Source: Niveomyces insectorum RCEF 264
Lineage: Eukaryota; Ascomycota; Sordariomycetes; Hypocreales; Cordycipitaceae
NCBI GenBank assembly: GCA_001636815.1
Contig: AZHD01000002.1
Coordinates: forward strand, 2,581,313-2,645,312
Reading direction: 5' to 3'
DNA length: 64,000 nucleotides
The stretch's first letter is position 1, and each line of letters begins with the position of its first letter. The notes beneath the pieces were generated by a model. It searched no databases, was not told the DNA's origin, and saw only the letters and a program-made list of their open reading frames with translations. This document shows positions 50,012-62,549 of this stretch, piece after piece. The translations under genes were made by a program, and so were the position numbers.

Positions 50012-50458
50012 TGTAAGTATAGTATGGTTGCAAAGAGTGCAAAGAAGTCTCGCTGATATTTCTGGTGAGAGGCTCGTACTAAGAATCTCCCACTTCTTTT
50101 TTTTTTCTTTGGACTTTTTCTGCCGCCAATTAAAAGGCGGTGAAAGCTCACCGAAAAAATTGACCTGCAGCGAACCCAGCCTCGCCGTTTCAGCGATTAT
50201 TAAGAACATATTTAGCGACGTCCGTGGTCAACGACAGTTTTCGGCTTTGGCCGCTAAACGACGCTGGAACGGCTATGAAAACAACCAATTTCTTTTTACA
50301 CCCCCTTTATTTGGATGCATATTCATGCAGATGTATGCAAAGGCCTGCGGCCAAGACGAAGCCCAGATGCTGCTATATTTCTATCCTTCACACGCAACTT
50401 TGCGCCCAACCGTGAATGTAGGTAGAGACCGCCGTTCCTTTCCTTTATTTCTTTACCG
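50012..50458. other. Spacer between ELP1 and NOP15
   Basis: A 447-bp spacer between two minus-strand genes; it must contain the 3' end of ELP1 and the promoter and leader of NOP15. No gene was recognised. Confidence 0.6.
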
Positions 50459-53400
50459 TCATCCCAGCAACGACAGCCTTTCGAAGGCGGCAATCACCGG
50501 CGGCGCCTCGGCCGGCACCTGCTCCATGCCGGAAACCTCTTGGTTGTCGTTGACGCTCGCGACGGCGCCACTCGGCATGCCAACCGGGCCCGCCACCGTG
50601 TCGGGCTGCCAGACCTCGTCGATGGCCGCCTGGCACGCCTCGATCAGCTCTGCCATCAGCCCTTCGATCGCCCGCGCCCGCTCCGCCATGTTGCGTCGGG
50701 CGAGTCCCGCGACCAGGCGGTGCACCTCGGGCCGCGCCCGCTCGACGCGCTCGACGAGCCGCCGCACGCTGTTGACTAGGTACTCTTGCTCGTACACCGT
50801 GCCCTTACGCCCGCGCGCCCGTTTCTTTTCTTCGCGCTTCGATCGATTCCGGTGCTGCTGCGTGGTCCGGCTGCCGCCCGTCTCGCCCGTCTGCCCCGTC
50901 GCCGTCGTGCCCGTACTGTACCGCGTAAACAGGCTGGCGCGCGTGCTCAGGCGCGAGCTGGCGGCCACCGACACGTCGTCGGGCACGTCCGCGCCGCCAC
51001 CGCCGCCACCACCGCCGGGCCGCTCGCCCTCGTAGAAGCCCAGCGGGTCCTCGCGGGCCCGCGTGCGCAGCTCGCGGATGCGGGGCACCTGCGCTTTCAG
51101 CTGGGCGCGGCAGTCGGCCAACAGCTCCGTGGACGACGACAGCGCATCGCCCAGGCCCGCGTCCACGGCCGTCTCCAGCAGGTCCGTGCGCCGGTGCAGC
51201 ACCGCGAGCCGCATGGCCTCGGCAAACTCGTAGCCCTTGCACAGCGTGCGCACGGCGGTCTCCACAGACCCGAGGTAGTCCAGCTGCACGGCCGCGGCGG
51301 CCAAGTAGTCCCGGGCCTCGTACAGGGCGTCGGCAAGCGTGCCGGCCAGTTCCCGCACGGCGTCGTCCGGTGGCGGCGGCACCTGGCTCTGGGCGGCAAA
51401 CAAGCATTCGCGCCAGCACGCAACACCCGCTGACTGGTAGCAGCTCGCCGCTTGTGCAAACCGGCCCAGTGACTCGTAGGCCAGGCCTGCCTCGCGAAAC
51501 TGCGACTGAGACCCGAGGTAGCCCGCGTACTGGTCGGTGATCATGCGCAGCCGTTCCGGGTCGTAGCGGTACAGGCCGAGGGCTGCCTTGTACAGGCGGT
51601 GTTTGGCGGTGTATTCCAAAAAGTCAGGGAAGGCGTCGAGAGTCCGGAGGTGGCCGAGCGCCTTCTCGTGGCGGGCCAAGTGGTCGTCAATGGCAAACCG
51701 GCGCCACAGCTCGGGCTTCTCGTGCAGCTCTTGGATGAACGGCAGGTACTCCTTTGGATCTCGTTGGGCTTGCTGGGCCACAAGCAGCGTGAGCGCCAGG
51801 TTGTACAGGCCAAGCGCATGATCGTACAGCCGGTTCACGTCCACGAGAAAGCAAATGTGCTCGACAGCCTGCTCGGCCGACGCCGTCTCGCCTCGGTCGA
51901 GCAGCTGCGCAACTACCCGCAGGCCGTCGTCGAGGGCTGGAGGTTTCTTGCACACATGCGCCGTGATGATGTTCTGCAAGCTGGTCTTTTTCCGCGCCAC
52001 CAAAACACTGAGAACCGCGTCGCACACCAGGTTGACCTTCGGCGACGACAGCGTAGACGATGGTGGTACGCGTTTTGGTTGGACAAATGGGGCCGGGGCA
52101 GCAGTGGCTCCATTGACTGCGCTACTTTTTGCGTTCTTCGTGTCTTTGTACAGGGTCTGCGTGACGTCCTCCTGTCTGAACAGATCGTTAGAACCGGGGG
52201 CAGCAGAAAAGTGATAGTCGTGGGGAACGTGTTCGCCAACCCAACATACCGCAAGGAGGAAAGAAACAAGTCTATAAAGGCGACGTCGTTTAGCTGGTCG
52301 AGAAACAGGTCGACATTTGCGAGAAACTGATCGGGTTTGTAATCGTAGAGAATGTTCATGTCGACACGTTGCGTGCGGCAAAAGGCAAAGGCTTTGCCGT
52401 AATCGAGCGCGTCAATCAATTTCCGGATGCCAGCTACAACCATTGCCCGGGGAAAAATGGTCTCTAGGTTTCCACGGGGCATCTGCAAGATGATGCATAG
52501 GCTCGAGGGGATGGCCGTCACGAGCAATGCGCCCTGCTCGATGTTTCGACAACGCTCATCAATCTCGGGGTCATCCAGGGGAACGTCGAGGTCTTGCCGC
52601 AGTCAGTCTAGACATATTCAAAACCAGCCAGGCTAGGACCAAAAAAAAAAAAAAAAACAAAGACGAAAACATACCGTGAGCATCTGCCAAATGAACGAAT
52701 TTGAGGAGATGGTTGCCCGTGGTAAAGACCAGGTGATCGGGCGTCACGAGAAACGAAGTGCAGTTCTTGGCCAGCAGCCGTTCGTTGGCATACAAGTGCC
52801 CATTTCTCGACCGGCCGACGGCCACTCTGTTGCCGTCCTCGTCAACCTCGACGACTTTTGCCCAAGGAAGCAGACTCGGCAACTTTTCAAATAACGGGGC
52901 GGCGTCCAGGCCGCTCGGGTCGAGTTGGCTGAGAATGCCGGCAGCATCCTGTGTATACAGCGTCCGACCCTGACCGGAGGCCACAAGGACGGAGCCGCGT
53001 GCGACGGTTTGTGTCCCGATGGCGTCCAGCTGGAGGTTCTCTGACGTCAAGCCAAATGATGCAATGTGCAAATCTCCGTTCCAACCCAGAACGCAAACTG
53101 TAGCCCCTTGGTTCTGTGGCAAAAAGCCGATCTGTAGCGGCACCAAACCGGGAACGTCTTGGGCGGTGGTAAAGGAATGCGACGCTGCCAGCGTCGGCGC
53201 AGCAGGCCGCTTGCTCGCTGCGGACGAGGCCGGAGGCCACGGCCACGAGAAGACGTCAACACCGGTGCCATGCAGCACCGCAACGTAGGCGTCGTCCGGC
53301 GCAAACACCACATCGACGGCGGGCGCGCGCACAGCAAGCTCAAACAGGCTCATAGGCGGCGGCATATTGGCGGCGCGGAACGGCGTCAGTTTGATGGACG

Positions 53401-54795
53401 TCCCGTCCACGACCGCGACCGCGCCGTGGTCGTCCGGTGCGGTCAGCGCGCCGCGTGCCACGGCAAAGACGTACTCGGCGCTGCAGAGGCCACCCGACGC
53501 CGACGTCAGAAGACGCAGCGGCTTCTCGGGGTGCCATGCCGTCAGTGGCAGCGCCGGGCCCGTCGTGGCCATTTCCTGCTTGAGATACCAGTGGTAGTTG
53601 CCCATGGTCCAGAGCTGCACGGCGCTCGGATAGGTGACGGCAAGAACGGTCGAGTCGGTGTTCCATGCGAGGCTCACTGGGCCCTCGTCGCCAGCTGCTG
53701 CGTCGGCGACAGCCACAGAAGGCGGCCGCAGGTCAAACTGGCCGTGCCGCAAGCCGTTGCGCTCAAAGAAGACAATGGTGAACGGGACGCCGCCGGCCGT
53801 ATTTTCGTCCGTGGGCGTCGCGGTCGCAGTAGTGGACGACAATTTGCGCTGTACGGTAGCCATCAGGTTGCCAGCAGGCCGCCAGCTCAGGCAACTTTCA
53901 AGACCGTCGACAGGTTCGCTGGCGCTGTCGAGCACGCCCTCGCGGTTGTAGACACGGACCACACGGCGGCGCCGGCGGCGGCGGTCGTCGTTGTCCTCCG
54001 AATCCTCGACAATCTGCTCGACAGCATTGACAGCCACGTACTCGCCGTCGCCGCGCCAGCTGATCGTGACGGCCGCACCGTCGTCGGCCGGGCTCAGCGT
54101 GCCTTCGTCCACGTGCTCGGGGATGGTCGGGTCGCGCATGGCCTTGGCGGCGCCGCGCCCATGGAACTGGGTTTCCTTCTTGCCCCAGCCGACGGACACG
54201 TGCTTGGACACGGCCAGGTCGGCCGGCGTCAGGGCGGTCTCGCCAATGGTCTCGAACCCGCGGCTCATCAGCAGCAGGGCGCCGCCGACGGTGACGAGCG
54301 CCAGCACTTCCTCGTCGGGCGACCAACGGGCGGCAGCAATGCCCGGGTCCACGGAGCCGACAATCTCAATATGTACAGACTCTGCTTCGGCCGGCCCGAC
54401 GCCGGCTTCACGCACCAGGACGATGTCGCCGCCGGCCATGACGACGCAGACGGTGGCCAGGTCGCCAAAGTAGTGCAGGCTCACGACGCGGTCCACGGGC
54501 AGGTCCGGGTTTGGACTGAGCGCGTCCCACGATGCCACGTCATGACAAACCCTGCATTGCCCCGTCGCTTCGTTAGCTGGTCGGGTTCAGGCAAGAGTGG
54601 GGAATGGAACATCTTTATCAAGTCTCAAACGTACAGTTCGTCATGGTCGACCACACGGGCCAGCCGCACTTTGAGTTCGTCCGCAGCGGGCCCGAATGCC
54701 ACAATCGCCTCGTCCTTGCCGGCGTCCCAACACGCAGCCGTGATGCCGACGGCGGCCCGGCACACATCGTAGCGAATGTTGCGGAGGTTCCTCAT
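50459..54795 (-). CDS. elp1: Elongator complex subunit Elp1 / Iki3
   Basis: Exons are complement(50459..52175, 52250..52592, 52675..54551, 54635..54795), encoding 1365 residues, the usual length. The start MRNLRNIRYDV is the family N-terminus. Two WD40 propellers fill residues ~1-730 (for example VVSLHYFGDLATVCVVMAGG and VSLAWNTDSTVLAVTY). A TPR-like solenoid covers ~750-1250, including DYKPDQFLANVDLFLDQLND, FIDLFLSSLR joined to QEDVTQTLYKDTK across intron 3, and QAASCYQSAGVACWRE. The conserved basic segment REEKKRARGRKGTVYEQEYL lies near 1250-1280 and belongs to the tRNA-binding/dimerisation C-terminus. Elp1 scaffolds the Elp123 complex that modifies wobble uridine of tRNAs. A glycine run sits in the linker before the basic region. 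Confidence 0.96.
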
Positions 54796-56328
54796 GGTGA
54801 GACGGCCGAGGGCGAGGAGGTTGTTGGGCCACAGTGAAGCCCGTGGAGGCCGGGAAAGCCGCGTAGGCCGTGTTTGTGGAGATGGAAGCGCTTGAAGCTT
54901 GCAAAATAGGCTGGTATATTCGAAAGAAACGAGATGTTGTTGAGTTTGGCTCATAGAGAACACAAGGTCAAGAGCGGACAACAGTTCACGATGAAAATTA
55001 CAATCGATATGGCGATACCGCTTTGAGATAAAAGACACTGTGCGGGTCCTAGCATAGAAAACTTTTCGCTACTGTTTTTGGTGCCAGCTCTCATCGAAGG
55101 TGTCAGTCACACAGTGTCAATAGTTTGACCATATACAGTGAGACAACAATGTCGATAATCAACCTTCAGGGAGGTAAAAACAAGTCAATTCAACAAAGAA
55201 GCATTCGCTAAAGCATGGATCTAGAGGAAAATTAAAGACCAGGTTTGAAGAAGTAGAAACGCTCTAAAGATCTGCAGGCGTTGATGGATACGTGTTTCTG
55301 TGTTGACTCCTAGCTGAGGCAAACGAGACGACAATTGTAGAGTCTCTTTATTTGTTTCTCTATTGCATAGCACAAAGATTCAGTGTCCTTTGAGAGTGTC
55401 GTCCTTTTACATAAATGTCATTTCTCTGCAAGACCGTACGCTCTCACCGAGCTAGATGGTCCTCGGTCAGCCTTTTATCTTTCTTCAAGCTGTCATCTTG
55501 ATACATGCATACTATGAAAAAAATGTTATCTGTTTGATAATTATACTCTATTATTGTTGTTCTCGCTTAAGACCAGTAATTTTACTTTGAAGTTTTTGAA
55601 AATAAAGGGGGGGGCGTCCATATAGATTTCTTGAGCGCCAAGCAATGCCGAGACAACCTTTTCCAAGTCCTTGGCGTGGGAATGGCAAGTCTCGCCGAGG
55701 TGGTATTAAGAAAGTGTGGCCCTGGTCCGGTTGCAAAAACGACTGCATGCAGATTGGAGCGGCGGCGCTGCACGTCATAGCATCTTTGGTAACGACCACT
55801 TGGTGGCCGTGGCAGTTCACGCTCTGGATTCCTTGCCGTCGCTGTCAGAATCTGGACCTCTATTCCACCAACCAAAATGTGCCTATGAAGAAATGTCGAA
55901 GGCGTACTGCTTATAGCGCTGGAAGCTCGATTGCGGAAAGGTGACAAAGAGAGATCCGTACCAAATGTATATAAATGTATATGATGTATACTCAAGGCGT
56001 GTGCAAGCAAAAATGAGCAACAGGCCGGCCACATTCTCTTCCGGTTCAGCTGCTAGCGGTGCATAAAAGACTCTTTCACCCCTTCCATCTTGTTCATTGA
56101 GAGGCATGCTATTCTGGCAAAAATTATATTCTTGTTCCACCCCTGACTATTGTATATACAGTCCGAAAGGTTCTTCAATTGCCCACCGTAATATAACGTA
56201 AACCACAAGAAATGCATGATTTTAAGTTTTCGATATACAAAGACTCCCTCCTTTACAGAAAGTAGATTTTGAGAACGTCTGTTTGTTTCAGAAACACAAA
56301 ATAATTGTTGAACCGACGGAACACACCT
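54796..56328. other. Intergenic between ELP1 start and transporter end
   Basis: This 1.5-kb region contains the ELP1 promoter at its left end and the transporter 3' end at its right. It is A/T-rich, and the open frames are short and unrecognisable. Confidence 0.55.
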
Positions 56329-57280
56329 CTACGTCGAGGCGTGTTCGACAAAGTGTGCCCCGTCCTTTTCTTCGACCTTGGCGGCGCCGTGCTCTCTGTG
56401 CGCGTTGTTGAACTCCTCGCGCTCGGCAATGATGGCCTTCATCTTCTTGCGGGAGCCGGGGCCGATGAACCAGGTCGGGTTGCGCTCGAAAAGAATGTCA
56501 ATGTCCTCGAGATTGGCACGCATGGTCTCGGGAACTGAAAGGGGTGCGTTAGAAGCCACGGGACAGACATTGTAGAACAGCAGACAGGCAAGGGGAAAAA
56601 AAGAAAAGAAACGTACTCAGCATGTAGATGAGAGGCAAGAAGACCAAATTGGTACAGGCCCACAGAACGTAAGTGCCGTACTTGATGCGGGAAACGAGAA
56701 CAGGCGAAATCATGACGACGAAGAAGTCTGGCGGTTGTTAGCGTCATCTCTCTCCCATCCTCGCAACTGGTAACTCATCTATCTAGGGTAGGCATACTGA
56801 ACATCCAGAAGAAGCCCGTGGCGATGGCGACGGACTTGGCACGCGTCTTCAGGGGCGTCAACTCGACGGGCAGCAAGAAGGGAATGCCGTTGAGACCAAT
56901 GGCAAAGAACGTGTTGAAGAGGCTTGGTACAAATGTTAGTATTATTATATAAAAAAAATACAATGTACGCCTCCAGAAATTAGAAAACAAAAAAAAAAAG
57001 AACTCACAAAAGGAAGACGGCCGCCACGTAACCGCAGGCCTTGCTGTCCGGGTAGGCAATGGTAGCCGCGAGGACGGCCATGCAGACTGAACAGCCGCCG
57101 GCACCAAAGAGCATGATACGGCGGCGGCCGATGCGGTCGATGAAGGGGATGGGGATGAACGTGGCCAAGAAGTATTCGAGACCGTTGAACCCCGTCACCA
57201 GGAGCGATGTGTTGCGCGTCATGCCGATTGTGTTTTCAAAGATGACAGCACTGCGTTTGTTAGCATGTGTTTTTGTTCTA

Positions 57281-57311
<31 letters not shown>

Positions 57312-58503
57312 GGACAAAAAAAAACCATAAGGACAGAAAGAAACCTACGCATAGTAGGTAATCAGGTTGACACCGCTGATCTGCAGCATGCACAACGACA
57401 TCACCGCCAGCACCAGCCGCTGGAAGAACCGCTGCTCGCCCATGGTGAAGATGTCCTGCCACTGGCCGGCGGCGCTGCTCTCCTCCTCGAGGGCATGCTC
57501 GATCATGGCCATCATGGTGTCGGTGTCGGCGGCCCGCTTGGCCGGGTCCTTTTGCAGCGAGAGCATGTCGACGACGTCGCGGGCCTCGGTCTGCTTGCCG
57601 AGCTTGAGCAGCAGACGGGGCGACTCGGGCAGCAAGAAGGCCAGCAGGATGGTCGACGCGGCGAAGACGATCTGGAACGCGAGCGGGAACCGCCACGACC
57701 AGTCGTTGTCGGCGGTTGCCGACGAACGGGAAACGCCGTAATCGACCCAGTAAGCGATGCAGATTCCCAGGATATTGATGCTGAGCTGCCACATGACGGC
57801 GCGGCCGCGGTTCGTGGCCCGGGTGCACTCGGCGTTCCATGTCGGCAGCACGGCGACGGCCATGCCGTTGCCGATACCGGCTGGACGGGATTAGTCATCA
57901 TTTTTGCACCCCAAAGGGTTTTTCGACGCCTTGTATGGATGTACGTACTGACGATGCGAGCGACAATGAGCTGCGCGAGGCCAAAGGACGTGGCTTGCAG
58001 GATGGCACCGATGATGACGATGGTCTCGCCGAGCATGACCATCAACCGACGGCCGTAGAAATCACCGCCCACGATGACGGACAGCGCACCGATGGCGCAG
58101 CCGATTTCGTAGACAGCCACCTGGAACGTATTGTTAGCAAGGCCAGTCTCGAGAAGAGAAATCGATTCTATGTCAAAAGGTAAATGACATATACGCACAG
58201 TAAAACCTTGCAACGTAGCGTTGTTGTCGGACGTGATGGACGGGAATGTACGGGCAAAGGGAGCACTGGTCAAGAAGCCACCCATGACGCCTTGATCGTA
58301 ACCGAAAAGAATATTGCTGCGTCTTTTGTCAGTGACCCAAGCCAAGGCATGAAAAGAAAGAAGGCGTCTGTTAAAAAAATGAAAGAAGAAACGCACCCAA
58401 TGCCGCATGTTGCCGTGATCAGATACTCAATCAGGACCGTCTTCCTGCCTTTGCCTCGCAGGCTGTCCGTCAGGACCGTGAACGGTGCGCTGAACGGCTT
58501 CAT
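56329..58503 (-). CDS. MFS sugar-porter family transporter
   Basis: Exons are complement(56329..56534, 56617..56727, 56798..56922, 57008..57250, 57349..57880, 57949..58120, 58199..58316, 58397..58503), encoding 537 residues. All seven introns join in frame. Sugar-porter signatures appear in order: NILFGYDQGVMGGF after TM1, GGDFYGRRLMVMLGE in loop 2-3, LPESPRLLLKLGK after TM6, DRIGRRRIMLFG in loop 8-9, PVELTPLKTRAKSVAIAT near TM10, and PETMRANLEDIDILF after TM12. Twelve membrane helices are expected. The plasma membrane is the likely location, with proton-coupled uptake of a hexose, disaccharide or polyol; the substrate cannot be read from sequence. The long 2.9-kb upstream region is shared divergently with the SDR gene. 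Intron 4 contains a T28 run on the sense strand. Confidence 0.93.
57284..57311. repeat. Poly(A) tract, 28 nt, inside transporter intron 4
   Basis: An uninterrupted A run on plus, hence T28 on the sense strand of the transporter, lies upstream of the branch site of the 57251-57348 intron. Confidence 0.9.
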
Positions 58504-61440
58504 TGTGAAGTTGCACCAAGGGAAAAGGAACAAAGGAGATCAAAATCAATGTGAAAAAAAAGAAAAAAAAAAGAATATGTGAAGGGGTGCACAAGAGAAG
58601 CTCGACAGGTTCTGGTCAACTATAAGGCAAGAGACACACAGAGAGAGACAAAGAGAGAGCCAAGAACAAGAAGCAGACAAGAAAGAAAACAAATGCAACG
58701 ACAAGAAAGAGGACCTTCGTCTTCTCTTAAAAGAGAGCGAGTGGGTAAAAAGTAAACGAGATCAGCGTCCCTTTTTATCGACAAGCTTTTGTCCCCTGCG
58801 TCTGCTGGGTTTTCTTGGGATGATCGGTCGGTTCGTTTCGTTCTCTTCTTTTTTGCTGTTTTTGTCCCTTGGTAATAATACGCACGGGTTAGCGGAGACG
58901 AGTCACACAGTCGAAAACACAGAGCGTGCTAACCGATGCGAGCAACAAAAATACACGGTAGCTTTCTTCCCGGAACGAACATACTGGTAAATCTTACCCC
59001 GGGCTAAGCTACGAATGGTGAAACCTGGGGAACGGGAGTACGAGTACATCGTGTCTCTACCGACAGTGTCTACATGCATCTCCGCAGCACGGAGTACAAA
59101 CCAGAGCAACATACGCACTATTACCCCGTAGCCGGAGTGCTAACGCGGCACCCGCCCCACGGGGGGGGGGGGATTTAGAGGTCAGAAAACCGGGGAAGAA
59201 ACAAGGACGCCATGGAGTAGATGGGAGATTGCTGCTGTTCCTGTTCGTTTGGACAATATTCTCGTGTGCCTGGAAACGAGGCAAGCTTTGCGGTCGGCTG
59301 GCCGGGTGACATTTTGAAAAAAGGGACAAAGAAATAAAAAGAAATAAAAAAAAACACCAAATTGGTGAACGAGACCCGAGCCGCGCCTCGTTCGGTGTGA
59401 GAACGTACTCCGTCGCTACGTACAAACGGAGCAAACCCGATTCTGGCATCCAAAACGCACGTTAGTGTTGGCGGTCTAACGGTACTTGAACGTTGCAACG
59501 CAGATAGGCATGTCGCAGCCCGTAAAAAGAGAACACCCACGTACGGACTAGCGAGAGTTCGACGAAGTGGTGGGTGGCCGCGGCTCGGGGCACAGCGTGT
59601 CGATCGTTTCTTTTTTTTGTTCAGCCGGTTGGCGGTCTGGCACAAAAACGGGACCAAGGCAAACAAAAAATATGGAGGGCGAGGAACCGGGGAAACGAGC
59701 CCGCCAGACTACTTTGTACGTACTCTACTCTGTACTTCATACTTCGTACTACCAAGCCAAGCTTCCGGTGTTGTGGGGTGTGATGCAAAAGCTTGTTGTC
59801 TTTCTAGGAAACCCGCCGACTCCACGGAGGAATTGTAGGTATCTTTGAAGAATGCGTTTCTGTTCGTTTTGCATTGAGCTACGTTCGTCTTGTTCCGTGT
59901 CTTTCATTGTCCAATCTCGATGATGTTTCCAAGGAGCATGTCGTCGAGCAACCAGATGTGGACTTTCTCGTTACAATTCACATATCACTCATGGCAGCTA
60001 GCACTTGGCCTTCACGGCCGTGGGGACTGGGTTTGGTTTGACGTCAGATGAGGTTCCCCGGCCCTTGAGGGTGGTGGAGAAAACAACGGGCGCGGTGGAC
60101 GGAAGTAAGGGGGGGGGAAGGTAGGATTTCGGTAGGGAGTTCGATCAACATGCGGCAAACGTCCTTGGCAAAGGGTCGTCCAACCGACTCACAAGACACT
60201 TGGCATACAGATCGTTGGGACGTGAGCACGAGGAACCATCAGAAGCTCTAGAACAGTGTCTTGTCGATTTCCCAAGATTTATATTGTCCGATTCTTTGGG
60301 GTCCTCGTTTGTCGTCTGCATGAAAAGCATTCTGCAGCGCGAGCAAACCCATTGGCTTAGCCTTTCGAGCATGAAAAAATGAGCACGAGGTGCGACCTTC
60401 ATGCGGAGGGTCGTTTCTAACGTTGCGGAACCTCCGGGACTGGGGAACCGAACTCGGGGCAGGATGTTTTGCGTGCATCTCTCCCTCTCACACACACACA
60501 CACACTCTCTCTTTCTCCTCCCACGAGCGCTTACCTCGTTTCGAGACATGCTTTTACTCCGTATTATCTCAAAGACTGGCCTCGTGCGTGGGAATCCATA
60601 TTTTTGGAAAGGCGAGAGCCGAGAAGGGCGCGTTGCCGTCGAGATCAATGGCTCAAGCTTTTCTGCGATTCGAGGACGACAGGATTGGCAGCAGCTGAGC
60701 TGCCATGTGGCGTTGGCGCGGCATCGCCAGATAGAAAGTATCAATATCAAACAGACCTGGACTGCTCGTGCTTGTGGTACTCTAGTACCTTCTTGGGGCT
60801 CCCTTTGCCCCCCTCCGGCAGAACTTCAGCTAAGCTTCTCGGGCGAGTTGATGTCAAGTGCGGAGAAGGACCGTACGACACACACCGTATCAGTGCAGAG
60901 GTACTTTGTCTTTCTCACGGCTTCGTGCCGATTGGGACCGACCGCGTCTCGGGGCACATAACTTGCGGGGAATAAGGGGGGAAAGGGGAGGGGACGAAAG
61001 GGGGGGGGGCACCGCTAACATGCTTCGACTAACACGAGTATGGCAAACCGAGTCCACATCAAGCGAGTGATGGTCATCAACAACGACTACTCGTACACGC
61101 CGGACTACACAATCACAATGGCTTTGTACGCAGAGTTCGCGTGAGGCGGAAAGAGGCAAACGGATGGTCGATGGGGGGGTCTCGACTTGATTCCGCTTTC
61201 ACATGCCAGGCCTTGTCGAACCTCGCGTTTCGTCAATTTTTTATTTTGTTTTGCTTTTGTTGTGTGCAAACAAATCACTCACTGTTCACATGAGTCTCTG
61301 TTCTCGTTTGCCTGTTGCATCCTAGTGTAGAAGACGCAAAGAGGCAAGACGTTATCGTTTACTTGACACCACCTGAGTTCGCTTGGCCGCATCGTGACAT
61401 TTGGCAACGGCACCTCTTGTCTCCGTTTCTTTATTCCACC
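58504..61440. promoter_or_regulatory. 2.9-kb divergent region between transporter and SDR
   Basis: Start codons of the transporter (minus) and SDR (plus) face apart across 2937 bp. Open frames inside look spurious. Two sites fit the carbon-catabolite repressor consensus SYGGRG (GCGGGG near 60965 on plus, CCGGGG near 58996 on minus), but such short sites are expected by chance. TACGGAGTA-type motifs occur at about 59088, 59405 and 60555, and a CA microsatellite at 60489. Confidence 0.45.
60489..60504. repeat. (CA)8 microsatellite
   Basis: A CA run followed by a CT run lies in the transporter/SDR intergenic region. Confidence 0.9.
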
Positions 61441-62390
61441 ATGGCAGCAAACGGGACAAATGGCACGAACGGGGCCAATGGCACCGCCGCCGCCAGCCCG
61501 GCAGCCGAAGACAACTACCCCAGCACGATGCCTCTGCCGGGCCACAACTACCAGGTCAGCCTGAGCGGCAAGGTCATTGCAAGTGCGTTGCCTTTTTTTG
61601 TCCTCTCTCCGTGTCGAATCATAATCCGTTCCCGCCGTTGCTGACTGACAACCTGCCAGTTACCGGCGCCAACCAGGGCATCGGCCTTGGCATCGCCGAG
61701 GTGTGCTTCGCCAACGACGCCGCCTTTGTCTACTCCCTCGACATCTCGGCGCCCGGCGAGCCGTTTCAGGCCCTCGCCAAGCGGTACCCGGGCCGGTTTC
61801 AGTACCTCGAGACCGACGTGACGGCCGAGGCGTCCGTCACGGCCGCGCTCGACCGCGTCTACGCGGACCGCGGCCGCTTCGACGGGTTCGTCTCCAACGC
61901 CGGCGCCACCAAGCACCAGCCCGCGCTGGCCTTTTCGCTCGACGAGGTCGAGCGCCTCTTCCGCCTCAACGTCTTCGGCGCGTGGATCGGCGCCACGGCG
62001 GCCGCGCGCAAGTTCATCGCCACCCGGACGCGCGGCAGCATCGTGTTCACGGCGAGCATGACGAGCTACCGGCCGAACCGCGCGGCGCCCTCGGCGCCCT
62101 ACGGCGCCACCAAGGCCGCCGTGCGCAACATGACGCACACGCTGGCCATGGAGTGGGCGGCGCACGGCATCCGCGTCAACTGCGTCAGCCCCGGGTTCAT
62201 CAAGACGGCGCTGACGTACTACGTCGAAACCAGCCCGGACTGGGACACCAAGATGCAGTACTACGGCGGCATGCCGCGGCTGGCGCTGCCGCAGGAGCTC
62301 GGCGGCGCGTACGTGTACCTGCTGAGCGACACGGCGACGTACACGACGGGCATCGACATTCCCATCGCCGGCGTGGTCGGGGCGTGGTAG
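61441..62390 (+). CDS. Short-chain dehydrogenase/reductase (SDR)
   Basis: Exons are 61441..61582 and 61660..62390 (77-nt intron, acceptor CTGCCAG), encoding 290 residues. The N-terminal ~40 residues are a Gly/Asn/Thr/Ala-rich extension (NGTNGTNGANGT). The cofactor loop ITGANQGIG follows at about 48-56, then SNAGAT near 126-131, a catalytic Ser in VFTASMTSY near 181 and Y-x3-K in APYGATKAAV near 195-199. RVNCVSPGFIKT is the usual post-catalytic motif. The pattern and length fit classical SDRs of the fungal polyol/ketose group (mannitol, arabinitol, xylulose or sorbose reductase-like). Asp in YSLDIS at the end of strand 2 suggests NAD(H) preference, an inference. The stop codon lies 159 bp from the convergent aldolase gene. 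Confidence 0.92.
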
Positions 62391-62549
62391 AGGGCGGCCA
62401 GAGAGCATGGAAAGAGCAGAAGCCTTTTGCGTAGATTTCAGCGATATAGACAAAGCAAAGTACATAGAGGCGATTTTTTTGCTTTCTTTCATGATTCTTG
62501 TCTACAAACAAATCTATAGCCTTTGTGTCTATCCATGATGTCTCCCATG

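Noticed and set aside
53159..54772. 537-codon plus-strand open frame opposite ELP1
   Set aside because: It is an antisense shadow of the GC-rich ELP1 exon 2, with Arg/His/Gly-rich composition and no domain.
58504..61440. Carbon-repressor (SYGGRG) sites as evidence of glucose control
   Set aside because: Only scattered six-base matches were seen, no closely spaced pair was found, and chance occurrence is likely.
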